Below, in pieces: positions 8,663 through 19,267 of a stretch of 64,000 bases of DNA; within the stretch, counting starts at the first letter, position 1, and the number at the start of each line of letters is the position of its first letter. The notes under the pieces are model-generated. The model made no database searches, had not been told where the DNA came from, and saw nothing but the letters and a program-made list of their open reading frames with translations. Position numbers and translations under genes: made by a program. This DNA comes from Lachnospiraceae bacterium YSB2008 (GTDB lineage Bacteria; Bacillota; Clostridia; Lachnospirales; Lachnospiraceae): the NCBI GenBank assembly GCA_000687655.1, contig JHWR01000011.1, positions 45,108 to 109,107 of the forward strand. The letters run 5' to 3'.

Positions 8663-9898
8663 TTATATCTCATGTATGAATATTCCCGAACGAAGCTTAG
8701 GCTCAAACCATGTTGATTTAGGTGGCATGAGAAGCCCTGCATCAGCAACATCAAAAAGCTCTCCTATGGAAGTAGGATACATTGAGAACGCCAGCTTCAT
8801 ATCTGTATTGCATCTTCTTTCAAGCTCTGAAAGTCCCCTGATACCGCCGACAAAATCTATATCGCTGCTGGTTCTTGGATCATCTATACCAAGAAGCGGC
8901 TTAAGTATATAAGTCTGAAGAAGTGATACATCAAGTCCTTCAACAGGATCTTCGTTCCTGTATTTATCAAAAATAGTAAGCTTATACCAGCTGCCTTCTG
9001 CAAAGAGACCGAATTCACCCTTATTAACAGGCTGGAATGGCTCATCAACAGGAGTTATCTCACAGATATCTGAAAGAGCATTCATAAAATCAGAAAGTGT
9101 CTCAAAGCCGCCATAGTTTCTTACTACTCTGTTGTACGGAAGTATGGCAAGCTCTGACTCAGGGAACAGAACTGAAAGGAAGAAATTAAACTCTTCATCT
9201 CCGTTAAATCCCGGATTCTCTTCTCTTTTCTTAAGCCCTACTTTAACAGCTGAAGCAGCTCTGTGATGTCCGTCAGCTATGTAAATATCATTGATTGAAT
9301 CAAATGCATTCCTTAGATTTTCAATACTGTCTTCATCATCAATAACCCAGACATTATGTGTTATTCCGTCATCAGCAGTAAAGCTGTAGAGAGCATCCTC
9401 CTGCTTCTTCTTGTTTACGATATCATTTATAGTTGCTGAATCCCTGTATGCAAGGAATATAGGTCCAGTCTGAGCAGAAAGAGTATAGACATGATTAATC
9501 CTGTCCTTCTCCTTCTCAGCACGGGTGTTCTCGTGTTTCTTTATGACTCCGTTTACATAGTCATCTATGGAAGAAGCCGCAACGATACCTGTCTGGTGTC
9601 TTCCATCCATGATAAGCTCATAAATGTAATAACAAGGCTTATCTTCTCTTACAAATTCACCCTTATCTATCATACCAAGAAGCATATCACGTCCCTTAGC
9701 ATATACTTCTTCAGAATACATATCATATTCAGGTGGAAACTGTGTTTCAGGCCTGTCTATACGGAGAAATGAATAGTTATCTCCTTTGACCTTTTCATAT
9801 GCCTCAGCCCTGCTGTAAACATCATATGGTAAAGCAGCTATCTCATTAACAAGATCAGTTCTTGGTCTTACAGCTGCAAATGTACGTACTTTTGCCAA
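8663..9898 (-). CDS. DUF1015 family protein
   Basis: A conserved bacterial/archaeal protein of unknown biochemical function, often encoded near serA/serC in Clostridia. The hallmark YIADGHHRAASAV motif is present mid-protein. A longer reading frame extends to 9946, but that extension runs through a terminator hairpin (9924-9972). The better start is a TTG at 9898 with GGAG 8 bases upstream, giving a 411-residue protein starting (M)AKVRTFAAVRPR, which matches the usual MAKIRPF-type start. It is the first gene after the terminator that ends the kinase-like gene, and leads into glgB. Proximity to serC-serA-asd (3 kb) repeats the known genomic association. Confidence 0.88.
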   Translation of the reverse strand: MAKVRTFAAVRPRTDLVNEIAALPYDVYSRAEAYEKVKGDNYSFLRIDRPETQFPPEYDMYSEEVYAKGRDMLLGMIDKGEFVREDKPCYYIYELIMDGRHQTGIVAASSIDDYVNGVIKKHENTRAEKEKDRINHVYTLSAQTGPIFLAYRDSATINDIVNKKKQEDALYSFTADDGITHNVWVIDDEDSIENLRNAFDSINDIYIADGHHRAASAVKVGLKKREENPGFNGDEEFNFFLSVLFPESELAILPYNRVVRNYGGFETLSDFMNALSDICEITPVDEPFQPVNKGEFGLFAEGSWYKLTIFDKYRNEDPVEGLDVSLLQTYILKPLLGIDDPRTSSDIDFVGGIRGLSELERRCNTDMKLAFSMYPTSIGELFDVADAGLLMPPKSTWFEPKLRSGIFIHEI

Positions 9899-9923
9899 TG
9901 CTTTATCTCCATAATAAAAAGTG

Positions 9924-9972
9924 AAAAAAGGCTGGACTTGTGACAATACAAAAGGTCACCCGTACAGCCTTA
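9924..9972 (-). terminator. Terminator after the P-loop kinase-like gene
   Basis: An imperfect hairpin with AAGGCTG/CAGCCTT ends and an inner GTGAC/GTCAC stem is followed on the minus strand by T6. It lies directly after the stop at 9979 and before the DUF1015 start. Confidence 0.75.
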
Positions 9973-9978
9973 AGTTAT

Positions 9979-10545
9979 TTATGATCTTATGTACTTAACA
10001 GCATCAAGAAGTGACTTCTTGAAGGATTCCTCGTTAGTATTATCAAATACAAAGAGCTCAGGAATATTACCAGGCTTATTGAAGTTCTGAGTAGCAACAT
10101 ACTCATCCCAATGCTCAAGCTTCCATACATCTCTGTCAGAATTTCTGCTTATCATTCTCTGATGAGCAACCTCAACATCTGCATGAACCCAAACAACACA
10201 GAGCTCAGCGCCCTTTTCTCTAAGCTTTTCACGAAGACGATCAAGATAATCATCATCTCTTATTTCATCCGTAAATGGAGCGTTAATAAGTACTGTATCA
10301 TTATAATCAAGTGCATCAAATGCAAGGTCGAGAATAGCATAATACTCATAATCTCTGATCTCTCTCTGGAAGAAATCAGAAGAACGGTTATACTCTTCGC
10401 CTGCTACTTTGAAAATCTGCTTTGATAAAACAATAAGTGTATCTTTATCAAGATAAACGCAATTTGTAAGTGCTTTTGCGAGTTTCTTGGATATGAATGT
10501 TTTTCCACAAGCCGGTGGAGAAGTAACTAAAATAAGTTTCTTCAT
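9979..10545 (-). CDS. P-loop NTPase, AAA_33/zeta-like kinase fold
   Basis: This 188-residue cytoplasmic protein begins with a Walker A motif, TSPPACGKTFISKKL (about 8-22), and carries an Arg-rich lid (HQRMISRNSDRDVWK, about 130-144). This is the plan of small ATP-dependent kinases in the AAA_33/chloramphenicol-phosphotransferase/zeta-toxin-like group. No antitoxin gene is beside it, so I do not call it a toxin. The substrate is unknown. ATG start with AGGAGG ten bases upstream. The 70 bp before it are extremely AT-rich. Confidence 0.75.
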   Translation of the reverse strand: MKKLILVTSPPACGKTFISKKLAKALTNCVYLDKDTLIVLSKQIFKVAGEEYNRSSDFFQREIRDYEYYAILDLAFDALDYNDTVLINAPFTDEIRDDDYLDRLREKLREKGAELCVVWVHADVEVAHQRMISRNSDRDVWKLEHWDEYVATQNFNKPGNIPELFVFDNTNEESFKKSLLDAVKYIRS

Positions 10546-10615
10546 ACCACTGTTACCTCCTAAAAAAATTACTTTTATATATTATCAATAATTTATATAA
10601 AAATAAACTGTTTTT

Positions 10616-11704
10616 TTATTTTTTTGTAATATATCCCTTAGCATAAAGGAGTTCTGCTGAAAGAACAGCTCCACCTGCTGCGCCACGGAGTGTATTGTGT
10701 GAAAGACCGACGAATTTATAGTCAAAAAGTGTATCTTCACGAAGTCTTCCCATGGAAACACCCATTCCATTTTCAAAGTCTACATCAAGAGAAACCTGTG
10801 GACGGTTGTCATCTTCAAGATACTGAATAAACTGCTTAGGAGCATTTGGAAGATTGAGCTCCTGAGGCTCACCCTTGAAGTTAACCCATCTGTCTATAAT
10901 CTCTTCCTTAGTAGGCTTCTTTTCGAAGTTAACAAATACAGTTGCTGTATGTCCGTTAAGTACCGGAACTCTGATACACTGACTTGTTATCTTAGGACCG
11001 TCTTCACATTTCTTTATAACGCCGTCCTCAACCTTGCCCCAGATACGGAGTGGCTCCTGCTCTGACTTTTCTTCCTCACCACCAATGTAAGGAATGATAT
11101 TGCCGACCATCTCAGGCCAGTCCTTGAAAGTCTTTCCGGCACCGGAAATTGCCTGGTAAGTAGAAACAACTACTTCCTTAGGACCAAATTCCTTAAGTGC
11201 GAAAAGTGCAGGTGCATAGCTCTGTATAGAACAGTTAGGCTTAACTGCTATAAATCCACGCTGTGTACCAAGTCTTTCCTTCTGATACTTAATAACTTCG
11301 TAATGCTCAGGATTAAGTTCCGGAACTACCATAGGAACATCAGGAGTCCATCTGTGAGCTGAGTTATTTGATACTACAGGAGTTTCTGTCTTTGCATAAG
11401 CCTCTTCTATAGCCTTTATCTCATCCTTGGACATATCAACTGCACTGAATACGAAATCTACAGTTGAAGCAACTTTCTCAACATCATTTACATTATAAAG
11501 TACAAGATCCTTAACTGCGTCAGGAACAGGAACATCCATCTTCCATCTTCCTTCAACAGCTTCACTGTACTTCTTTCCTTCACTTCTTGGGCTTGCTGCA
11601 ACAGTTACAACCTCGAACCAAGGATGATCAGCAAGTATTGTTATAAAACGCTGACCTACCATACCCGTTGCGCCAAGAATTCCAACTCTTAATTTATCAC
11701 TCAT
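10616..11704 (-). CDS. asd: Aspartate-semialdehyde dehydrogenase, archaeal/fungal-type
   Basis: It reduces aspartyl phosphate to aspartate semialdehyde with NADPH for Lys, Met, Thr and Ile synthesis. The 362 residues have the nucleotide motif GILGATGMVGQRFI (about 9-22) and the active-site cysteine in KPNCSIQSYAP (about 154-164). The NCSIQ form, and FVGLSHNTLRGAAGGAVL near the C-terminus, are those of the archaeal/fungal branch rather than the classic E. coli branch. ATG start with GGAGG. It is the last gene of the serC-serA block, 89 bp after serA. That gap contains a 7-bp inverted repeat (ATGCGAA/TTCGCAT) without a T-tract. Confidence 0.95.
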   Translation of the reverse strand: MSDKLRVGILGATGMVGQRFITILADHPWFEVVTVAASPRSEGKKYSEAVEGRWKMDVPVPDAVKDLVLYNVNDVEKVASTVDFVFSAVDMSKDEIKAIEEAYAKTETPVVSNNSAHRWTPDVPMVVPELNPEHYEVIKYQKERLGTQRGFIAVKPNCSIQSYAPALFALKEFGPKEVVVSTYQAISGAGKTFKDWPEMVGNIIPYIGGEEEKSEQEPLRIWGKVEDGVIKKCEDGPKITSQCIRVPVLNGHTATVFVNFEKKPTKEEIIDRWVNFKGEPQELNLPNAPKQFIQYLEDDNRPQVSLDVDFENGMGVSMGRLREDTLFDYKFVGLSHNTLRGAAGGAVLSAELLYAKGYITKK

Positions 11705-11793
11705 GTCTTTTACCTCCGCTATATGATTCTATAACCCGTCCCTGACATCATATGCGAATCATTTTACGAATAAAAGGAAACTTCGCATCCTGA

Positions 11794-12957
11794 TTATTTG
11801 ATAACTCTTACTTTAATAACTCCTTCAATTGCTGAAAGCTCATCAACCATATTAGCTGCATCAGCCGTATCAACATCAAGAATTGTATAAGCATAATCTC
11901 CACGTGACTTACTTACCATATCAGGTACGTTAACACCGTTCTTTGCAAAAAGTCCTGTGAACTGTGTGAGCATGTTAGGAATATTCTTATGGCAAACTGT
12001 TATACGTCCTGCAGATGATGGAACACCGGCATCTACTCTTGGATAATTAACTGAGTTGATAACATTACCATTCTCTATGAAATCTCTGATCTCATTTACA
12101 GCCATGATTGCACAGTTATCTTCTGACTCTGCTGTAGAAGCACCAAGGTGAGGTGTACAGATAACGCCCTCATGTCCTACAACTGTAGGGTTAGCGAAGT
12201 CAGTTACATATCTGTGAACCTTACCAGCATCAATAGCTGCAAGAACTGCTTCCTCGTCTACAAGAATATCTCTTGCATAATTAAGGATAACAACTCCATC
12301 CTTCATCTGATCGATGGCTTCCTTGCTTATCATACCCTTTGTAGCATCCATAAGCGGAACATGTATTGTTATGTAATCGCAGTTAGCATATATATCATTT
12401 ACATTTGTAATATGCTTTACTGACTTTGAAAGATTCCAAGCAGCATCAACTGAAACATATGGATCATATCCCCATACATCCATACCAAGATGTATAGCTG
12501 CATTTGCAACTCTGCATCCTATAGCACCAAGGCCGATAACACCGAGCTTCTTGCCCTGAATCTCATTACCTGCATAAAGCTTCTTCTGCTTCTCAGCAGT
12601 CTTAGCTATATTCTCGTCATCCTTATCCTCTATAACCCAGTTAGCACCTGCTACAATATCTCTGGATCCAAGAAGAAGTCCTGCTATAACAAGTTCCTTA
12701 ACACCATTTGCATTTGCGCCCGGTGTATTGAATACTACGATACCCTTCTCAGCATAATCATCAAGAGGAATATTGTTTACACCTGCGCCTGCACGAGCAA
12801 CTGCGATAAGCTTCTCAGGAGCTTCTATCTCATGCATTGATGCACTTCTTACAAGAACTGCATCAGCCTCATTTATGTTATCTGTTAACTCATAGTCAGC
12901 ACTGAAAAGGTCAGTACCACATTTTGCTATTGGATTTAAATTATGAATCTTATACAT
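11794..12957 (-). CDS. serA: D-3-phosphoglycerate dehydrogenase (short, ACT-containing)
   Basis: First step of serine synthesis: it oxidises 3-phosphoglycerate to 3-phosphohydroxypyruvate with NAD. The NAD motif LGVIGLGAIGCRVANAA is present mid-protein, along with the catalytic Arg/Glu/His set of D-2-hydroxyacid dehydrogenases (NYARD, CTPHLGASTAESE). The C-terminal ~70 residues form an ACT domain, which may bind serine. At 387 residues it is the short clostridial form without the intervening domain. It directly follows serC (46 bp), the next enzyme in the pathway. Confidence 0.95.
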   Translation of the reverse strand: MYKIHNLNPIAKCGTDLFSADYELTDNINEADAVLVRSASMHEIEAPEKLIAVARAGAGVNNIPLDDYAEKGIVVFNTPGANANGVKELVIAGLLLGSRDIVAGANWVIEDKDDENIAKTAEKQKKLYAGNEIQGKKLGVIGLGAIGCRVANAAIHLGMDVWGYDPYVSVDAAWNLSKSVKHITNVNDIYANCDYITIHVPLMDATKGMISKEAIDQMKDGVVILNYARDILVDEEAVLAAIDAGKVHRYVTDFANPTVVGHEGVICTPHLGASTAESEDNCAIMAVNEIRDFIENGNVINSVNYPRVDAGVPSSAGRITVCHKNIPNMLTQFTGLFAKNGVNVPDMVSKSRGDYAYTILDVDTADAANMVDELSAIEGVIKVRVIK

Positions 12958-13003
12958 TGTTTTTTCCTTCTATCGTTATATTTAATTATAAAAATGTAAT
13001 GCT

Positions 13004-14086
13004 TTATGCATTCTTTTCTTCAAAGTCCTTCATGAACTGTACGAGCTTCTCAACACCTTCAATAGGCATAGCATTGTAGATAGATGCTCTCATACCACCA
13101 ACTGATCTGTGTCCCTTAAGGTTTACGAAGCCGGCTTCTGTAGCTTCCTTAACGAACTTAGCATCAAGCTCATCATTTCCTGTTACAAATGGAACGTTCA
13201 TAAGAGATCTGTCTTTCTTTACAACAGTACCCTTGAAAAGCTTTGAAGAATCAAGGAAGTCATAAAGGATCTTAGCCTTCTTCTCATTATGAATCTTCAT
13301 TGCAGGAAGTCCGCCCATTGACTTAACCCACTTGAATACAAGTCCGCATACATAGATGCCGTAGCATGGAGGTGTATTGTAAAGTGAATCAGCATCAGCC
13401 TGTGTCTTATACTTAAGCATTGTAGGAACGAATTCAGGAAGATCATCTCTTATAAGATCTTCTCTGATGATAACAACTACAACACCTGCAGGTCCAACGT
13501 TCTTCTGTACGCCGAAGTAGATAAGACCATAATCCTCTACATTTACAGGCTGTGACAGAATATCAGATGACATATCTGCAACAAGTATCTTGCCCTTTGT
13601 ATTTGGAAGCTCATGATAAGCTGTTCCGTATATAGTATTATTGTGACAGATATACACATAGTCAGCATCTTCGCTTATAGGAAGATCACTTACATCAGGA
13701 ATGTATGAGAATGTCTTATCCTCTGAAGAAGCTATAGCATTTGCTTTTCCGTACTTCTTAGCTTCCTGATAAGCCTTCTTTGCCCACTGACCTGTGATAA
13801 TGTAATCAGCAACACCATTCTTCATAAGATTCATAGGGATAGCTGCAAACTGCTGTGAAGCACCACCCTGAAGGAAAAGAACCTTGTAATTGTCAGGGAT
13901 ATTCATGAGATCCCTGAGATCCTGCTCTGCTTCCTTGATGATGTTATCATAAACCTTTGAACGGTGGCTCATCTCCATAACACTCTGTCCTGAGCCCTTG
14001 TAATCCATCATCTCTTCTGCTGCCTGACGAAGTACAACCTCCGGCAGTATAGAAGGTCCTGCTGAGAAATTATAAACTCTTGCCAT
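13004..14086 (-). CDS. serC: Phosphoserine aminotransferase
   Basis: PLP enzyme that converts 3-phosphohydroxypyruvate and glutamate to O-phosphoserine. The N-terminus reads YNFSAGPSILPEVVL, typical of SerC. The PLP lysine lies in YFGVQKNVGPAG, and the substrate Arg/His region in GHRSVGGMRASIYNA. Its length of 360 residues is normal. It sits between ilvB (40 bp) and serA (46 bp), on the same strand. Confidence 0.96.
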   Translation of the reverse strand: MARVYNFSAGPSILPEVVLRQAAEEMMDYKGSGQSVMEMSHRSKVYDNIIKEAEQDLRDLMNIPDNYKVLFLQGGASQQFAAIPMNLMKNGVADYIITGQWAKKAYQEAKKYGKANAIASSEDKTFSYIPDVSDLPISEDADYVYICHNNTIYGTAYHELPNTKGKILVADMSSDILSQPVNVEDYGLIYFGVQKNVGPAGVVVVIIREDLIRDDLPEFVPTMLKYKTQADADSLYNTPPCYGIYVCGLVFKWVKSMGGLPAMKIHNEKKAKILYDFLDSSKLFKGTVVKKDRSLMNVPFVTGNDELDAKFVKEATEAGFVNLKGHRSVGGMRASIYNAMPIEGVEKLVQFMKDFEEKNA

Positions 14087-14126
14087 CTTAGTATTCCTCC
14101 ACTTTGTCTTTTATTAAACCTTTATA

Positions 14127-15812
14127 TTATTTCTTATTTAATTCTTCTTCACTATCGAAACATGTTTCTATAGCTGCACCCGGTGCAACCATCGGCCAAA
14201 CCTTATCATCTTGATCAATGATGCAGTTGATGAGATAAGGTCCCTTGCCCTTTATTGCTGCCGTAAGAGCTTTGTCGAATTCCTTAACTGTTGTAACAGT
14301 ATATGCTTTAGCTCCAAGTCCCTCTGCTACCTTAGCAAAATCAACCTTGTCATTAAGCATTGTATTCGAATATCTCTTACCATAGAAAAGTGTCTGCCAC
14401 TGTCTAACCATTCCGAGAACATGGTTATTGATAACTATCTCAATAACATGTGTTCCCTCTCTGGCAGCTGTTGCAAGCTCATTCATGTTCATACGGAAAC
14501 ATCCGTCACCGGCAATATTGAATACCAGTTTCTCAGGCTGACCAAATGCAGCACCAATAGCTGCGCCAAGACCATAACCCATGGTACCGAGTCCGCCTGA
14601 AGTAAGAAGCTGTCTAGGCTCCTTGTAAAGATAATACTGAGCAGCCCACATCTGGTGCTGTCCAACATCAGTTGCGATTATAGCTTCACCCTTTGTCTTC
14701 TGATATATTTTACTGATTACAGCCGGTCCTGTAAGATTCTCCATATCGTAAGCAAGTGGATATTCCTTCTTAAGATCAGCTATAGTCTTCATCCAGGCCT
14801 TGTTCTGCTTCTTCTCAATCTTTGGAAGCATTTTCTTAAGGATTTCCTTTGCATCACCTATAACAGATGCATCTGCAACTATGTTCTTATTGATCTCAGC
14901 TGCATCTATATCTATATGAAGTATCTTTGCAGAATTAGCAAACTTAGCTGCATTTCCTATAACTCTGTCTGAGAATCTGGCACCAATAACTACTATAAGA
15001 TCTGCCTGATTTACACCAAAGTTTGATGCCTTGGTACCGTGCATACCGATCATACCGGTATAACGCTTGTTTGTACCATCAAATGCACCCTTACCCATAA
15101 GAGTATCGCACACTGCGGCATCCATCTTATCAGCAAGCTTCTTAATCTCTGCTGAAGCACCTGAAGCAACTGCGCCACCACCTACAAGGATGAAAGGCTT
15201 TTCAGAAATGTTGATCATATCAACAGCCTTTTCAATATCTGAATCCTTAATAGTGTCAGTTACCTTTTCAATAGCTTCAGGCTTCTTATATTCATAGGCA
15301 GCCTTTGTAGCAGTAACATCCTTTGTTATATCAACAAGTACAGGTCCCGGTCTTCCGCTCTTTGCTATCTTGAATGCACGTCTTATGGTATCAGCAAGCT
15401 CATGAACATTCTTTACTATAAAGCTGTGCTTTGTAACAGGCATAACAACACCTGCTATATCAACTTCCTGGAAGCTGTCCTTACCAAGAAGAGCCACACC
15501 TACATTTGCAGTAATAGCTACAAGAGGAATGGAATCCATATATGCAGTAGCAATACCTGTGACAAGATTTGTTGCACCCGGACCACTCGTTGCAAAGCAG
15601 ACGCCGACCTTACCGGTTGCTCTTGCGTATCCATCTGCTGCATGTGATGCACCCTGCTCATGGGATGTAAGCACGTGCTTAATCTCGTCTGAATGCTTAT
15701 AAAGTTCATCATAGACATTAAGTATTGTTCCGCCCGGATAACCGAATACGGTGTCTACGCCCTGTTCCTTAAGACATTCAATAACAATCTCTGAACCTGT
15801 CAACTGTTTCAT
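14127..15812 (-). CDS. ilvB: Acetolactate synthase large subunit
   Basis: TPP- and FAD-dependent synthase forming acetolactate or acetohydroxybutyrate, the first common step to Val, Leu and Ile. The 561 residues include the [13 protein letters not shown] start region, the catalytic Glu in [16 protein letters not shown], and the TPP motif [12 protein letters not shown] with IVINN. Domain order and length are normal. No ilvN regulatory subunit follows; serC does. The 110-bp gap before it contains a perfect 10-bp inverted repeat. Biosynthetic rather than catabolic use is supported by the adjacent ilvD and leuBDC. Confidence 0.95.
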   Translation of the reverse strand: MKQLTGSEIVIECLKEQGVDTVFGYPGGTILNVYDELYKHSDEIKHVLTSHEQGASHAADGYARATGKVGVCFATSGPGATNLVTGIATAYMDSIPLVAITANVGVALLGKDSFQEVDIAGVVMPVTKHSFIVKNVHELADTIRRAFKIAKSGRPGPVLVDITKDVTATKAAYEYKKPEAIEKVTDTIKDSDIEKAVDMINISEKPFILVGGGAVASGASAEIKKLADKMDAAVCDTLMGKGAFDGTNKRYTGMIGMHGTKASNFGVNQADLIVVIGARFSDRVIGNAAKFANSAKILHIDIDAAEINKNIVADASVIGDAKEILKKMLPKIEKKQNKAWMKTIADLKKEYPLAYDMENLTGPAVISKIYQKTKGEAIIATDVGQHQMWAAQYYLYKEPRQLLTSGGLGTMGYGLGAAIGAAFGQPEKLVFNIAGDGCFRMNMNELATAAREGTHVIEIVINNHVLGMVRQWQTLFYGKRYSNTMLNDKVDFAKVAEGLGAKAYTVTTVKEFDKALTAAIKGKGPYLINCIIDQDDKVWPMVAPGAAIETCFDSEEELNKK

Positions 15813-15850
15813 GCCTTATATCTCCTTTTACAAATAATGTATAATATGAT

Positions 15851-15876
15851 ACTTCAAAAAGAGAAATTTTTGAAGT
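15851..15876. repeat. Perfect 10-bp inverted repeat upstream of ilvB
   Basis: ACTTCAAAAA (15851-15860) and its exact complement (15867-15876) are separated by 6 bases, in the AT-rich ilvD-ilvB gap, about 40 bp before the ilvB start. It could be a repressor site or a weak hairpin. No T-tract follows it on the transcribed strand in the usual place, so it is not a clear terminator. Confidence 0.5.
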
Positions 15877-15922
15877 AAAAATTTTAATAAATTTATAATA
15901 AGTATTTTTACAACTTATACAA

Positions 15923-17599
15923 CTATGCTTCAGCCTTAGGAATCTCGAGGATTGCACCTCTGTTTCCGCTGGTAACCATAGATGCATATCTTGCAAGATA
16001 TCCTGTAGTTACCTTAGGCTCTCTAGGCTTCCACTCAGCCTTTCTCTTAGCAAGCTCTTCATCACTTACCTTAAGTGTGATTGAGTAGTTATTGATATCG
16101 ATCTCTATCATATCGCCTTCTTCAACAAGAGCGATAGGTCCGCCTACTGCTGCTTCAGGAGAAACATGTCCTATTGAAGCACCACGGCTTGCACCTGAGA
16201 AACGTCCGTCTGTGATAAGAGCAACTGTGCTTCCAAGTCCCATACCTGCTATAGCAGATGTAGGATTGAGCATCTCTCTCATTCCAGGGCCGCCCTTAGG
16301 TCCTTCATATCTTATAACAACTACATCACCTGCAACTATCTTTCCGCCAAGGATAGCTGCGATTGCATCTTCTTCTGAATCAAATACTCTTGCAGGTCCT
16401 TCATGCTTAAGCATCTCAGGAACAACTGCAGATCTCTTTACTACTGATCCGTCAGGTGCAAGGTTACCCTTAAGAACAGCAAGACCGCCTGTCTTTGAAT
16501 ATGGATTATCTGTAGGTCTTATAACCTCAGGATTTCTGTTTACTGAATTCTTAACAGCCTCTCCTATAGTCTTACCTGTAACTGTCATGCAGTCTTCATT
16601 TATAAGACCGAGGTCACAGAGCTCCTTAATAACAGCATATACACCGCCTGCTTCATTGAGGTCTTCCATATATGTAGGACCTGCAGGTGCAAGGTGACAA
16701 AGGTTAGGAGTCTTCTCACTTATAGGATTTGCAAATGAAATGTCAAAGTCAAAGCCTATCTCATGTGCTATAGCAGGAAGATGAAGCATTGAGTTTGTAG
16801 AACAGCCAAGTGCCATATCAACTGTAAGAGCATTGAGAATAGCATCCTTTGTGATGATGTCACGAGGACGTATGTTCTTCTCAAGCATTTCCATAACTGC
16901 ATAACCTGCTCTCTTAGCAAGTCTGAGTCTCTCGGAGTAAACTGCAGGGATCGTTCCATTTCCGGGAAGGCCCATACCAAGAACCTCTGTAAGACAGTTC
17001 ATTGAGTTTGCAGTATACATACCTGAGCATGAACCGCAGGTAGGACAAACCTTCTCTTCGAATTCAGTTACATCAGCCTCTGAAATCTTGCCGGCAGTGT
17101 ACTCTCCAACTGCCTCGAACATTGATGAAAGGCTTCTCTTTCTTCCGTGAATGTGACCTGCGAGCATAGGACCGCCTGAAACAAATACTGTCGGTACATT
17201 TACTCTTGCTGCTGCCATAAGAAGTCCGGGAACGTTCTTATCACAGTTAGGGATCATAACAAGTGCATCAAACTGATGTGCTATAGCCATAGCTTCTGTT
17301 GAATCAGCTATAAGATCTCTTGTAACAAGACTGTATTTCATACCGATGTGACCCATTGCAATACCGTCACATACTGCTATAGCAGGGAACATAACAGGAG
17401 TTCCACCTGCTTCTGCAACTCCGAGCTTAACAGCTTCTGCTATCTTATCAAGATTCATATGACCAGGAACGATCTCGTTATATGAACAAACAATACCGAC
17501 CATAGGCTTCTTGATCTCTTCAGGTGTGTATCCGAGCGCGTTCAGAAGTGAACGTGCAGGAGCCTGCTGTAAACCGCATTTCATATTATCACTCTTCAT
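15923..17599 (-). CDS. ilvD: Dihydroxy-acid dehydratase
   Basis: Fe-S enzyme that dehydrates the dihydroxy acids to the 2-oxo acids of Val and Ile synthesis. It has the cluster cysteines in NCDKNVPG and [14 protein letters not shown], and the C-terminal [19 protein letters not shown] motif. Length 558 is normal. ATG start with GGAG eight bases upstream. A small hairpin (17628-17634 with 17648-17654) lies between leuB and ilvD and may tune readthrough. Part of the leuCDB-ilvDB run. Confidence 0.96.
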   Translation of the reverse strand: MKSDNMKCGLQQAPARSLLNALGYTPEEIKKPMVGIVCSYNEIVPGHMNLDKIAEAVKLGVAEAGGTPVMFPAIAVCDGIAMGHIGMKYSLVTRDLIADSTEAMAIAHQFDALVMIPNCDKNVPGLLMAAARVNVPTVFVSGGPMLAGHIHGRKRSLSSMFEAVGEYTAGKISEADVTEFEEKVCPTCGSCSGMYTANSMNCLTEVLGMGLPGNGTIPAVYSERLRLAKRAGYAVMEMLEKNIRPRDIITKDAILNALTVDMALGCSTNSMLHLPAIAHEIGFDFDISFANPISEKTPNLCHLAPAGPTYMEDLNEAGGVYAVIKELCDLGLINEDCMTVTGKTIGEAVKNSVNRNPEVIRPTDNPYSKTGGLAVLKGNLAPDGSVVKRSAVVPEMLKHEGPARVFDSEEDAIAAILGGKIVAGDVVVIRYEGPKGGPGMREMLNPTSAIAGMGLGSTVALITDGRFSGASRGASIGHVSPEAAVGGPIALVEEGDMIEIDINNYSITLKVSDEELAKRKAEWKPREPKVTTGYLARYASMVTSGNRGAILEIPKAEA

Positions 17600-17657
17600 A
17601 ATTCATTCTCCTTATATAATAGATTAATTTGAGGTCTAAACGCTCACCCTCAAACCA

Positions 17658-18740
17658 TTAAACTCTTTCTGCAATAAGTGTTCCCATCTCATCAGTCTTG
17701 ACCTGTGGCTCGCCCGGCTTAGCAATATCAATCGTGCGGTAGCCTTCTTCAAGAACCTTCTTGACTGCATTTTCTATAGCATCAGCTTCTGCATCAAGAT
17801 CAAATGTATAGCGGAGCATCATGGCTGCGCTGAGAATAGTTGCTATAGGATTAGCTATATTCTTTCCTGCTATATCAGGTGCAGATCCGCCTGATGGCTC
17901 ATAAAGACCGAACTTGGTTTCATTCAGTGATGCAGAAGGAAGCATTCCTATGGAACCAGTTATCATGGAAGCTTCATCTGAAAGGATATCACCGAACATA
18001 TTCTCTGTAAGCATAACGTCGAACTGTGCAGGATCCTTAACGAGCTGCATAGCCGCATTGTCTACAAGCATTGTAAAGAATTCAACATCAGGATATTCAG
18101 CTGCTACTTCAGTAACAACCTTTCTCCAGAGACGTGATGAATCAAGTACATTTGCCTTGTCAACAAGAGTAACTCTGCATCTTCTCTTTCTTGCTATATC
18201 AAAACCCTTTATAGCAATACGTCTTATCTCTTTCTCTGTATATGTAAGAGTATCAACTGCTGTTACGACTCCGTCTATCTCTTTCGTATATCTCTCACCG
18301 AAATAAAGACCGCCTGTAAGCTCTCTCATGATCATCATGTCGAAGCCTGCCGCTGCAACTGATTCCTTAAGAGGACACGCTTCCTTAAGTTCAGGATAAA
18401 GATAAGCAGGACGGAGATTTGCGAAAAGTCCGAGCTCCTTTCTTATCTTGAGAAGACCTGCTTCAGGTCTTAAGTTAGGCGGAAGTTTATACCATGGACT
18501 TGTCTGTGTATTACCGCCTATGGATCCGAGAAGCACTGCATCCTTAGACTTTGCGATTGCTACTGTCTCATCAGTAAGAGGATCGCCGTAAGCGTCTATG
18601 GAACATCCTCCCATAAGAAGCTGCTCATAATTGAATGTATGACCGTACTTCTTTCCGACTGCATCAAGAACCTTCATAGCCTCTGTTACTATCTCAGGTC
18701 CTATACCGTCACCCTTAATGACTGCAAGATTACAAATCAT
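17658..18740 (-). CDS. leuB: 3-isopropylmalate dehydrogenase
   Basis: NAD-dependent oxidative decarboxylation of 3-isopropylmalate in leucine synthesis. The start [12 protein letters not shown], the [11 protein letters not shown] motif, and the Lys/Asp catalytic set ([39 protein letters not shown]) are all visible. Length 360 is normal. It is 17 bp after leuD. Confidence 0.97.
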   Translation of the reverse strand: MICNLAVIKGDGIGPEIVTEAMKVLDAVGKKYGHTFNYEQLLMGGCSIDAYGDPLTDETVAIAKSKDAVLLGSIGGNTQTSPWYKLPPNLRPEAGLLKIRKELGLFANLRPAYLYPELKEACPLKESVAAAGFDMMIMRELTGGLYFGERYTKEIDGVVTAVDTLTYTEKEIRRIAIKGFDIARKRRCRVTLVDKANVLDSSRLWRKVVTEVAAEYPDVEFFTMLVDNAAMQLVKDPAQFDVMLTENMFGDILSDEASMITGSIGMLPSASLNETKFGLYEPSGGSAPDIAGKNIANPIATILSAAMMLRYTFDLDAEADAIENAVKKVLEEGYRTIDIAKPGEPQVKTDEMGTLIAERV

Positions 18741-18757
18741 GTTCCGTATCCCCCTTA

Positions 18758-19249
18758 TTATTCATTCTTTGCGTTTATCGAATTGATAAGTCCGCCGCTT
18801 GTGATTATGTTCTGCATAAATGGAGGGAATGCCTGTCCCTGGTATTTCTTGCCGGTTGTGATATCTGTAATCTCACCTGTATCGAAGTTTACCTCAACCT
18901 CATCCTCTGCCTTGATCTCTTCACTGGCTTCCTTGCATTCAAGAATAGGAAGTCCGATATTGATTGAATTCCTGTAGAAGATTCTTGCGAATGATTCAGC
19001 TATAACGCATGAGATTCCTGAAGCCTTGATAGCTATAGGAGCATGTTCTCTTGAAGATCCGCATCCGAAGTTCTTTCCGGCAACCATGATATCGCCTGCC
19101 TTAACTCTGTTAACGAATTCCTTATCTATATCTTCCATACAGTTCTTTGCAAGCTCTGCGGGATCTGCTGTGTTCAGATATCTTGCAGGTATGATAACAT
19201 CTGTATCTACGTTATCACCATATCTGTGTACTATTCCATGTGCGTTCAT
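18758..19249 (-). CDS. leuD: 3-isopropylmalate dehydratase small subunit
   Basis: Swivelling-domain subunit pairing with LeuC to isomerise 2- to 3-isopropylmalate. The 163-residue protein is the short archaeal/clostridial form. Hallmarks are [40 protein letters not shown] and [15 protein letters not shown]. It lies 18 bp after leuC and 17 bp before leuB. Confidence 0.96.
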   Translation of the reverse strand: MNAHGIVHRYGDNVDTDVIIPARYLNTADPAELAKNCMEDIDKEFVNRVKAGDIMVAGKNFGCGSSREHAPIAIKASGISCVIAESFARIFYRNSINIGLPILECKEASEEIKAEDEVEVNFDTGEITDITTGKKYQGQAFPPFMQNIITSGGLINSINAKNE

Positions 19250-19267
19250 ATATCGTACTCCTTTTCT

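Noticed and set aside
9979..10545. Zeta-type toxin
   Set aside because: The fold is similar but no antitoxin gene overlaps or adjoins it, and the neighbours are metabolic.
15813..15922. CodY box before ilvB
   Set aside because: The best 15-base match has about four mismatches in an AT-rich region, which is not better than chance.
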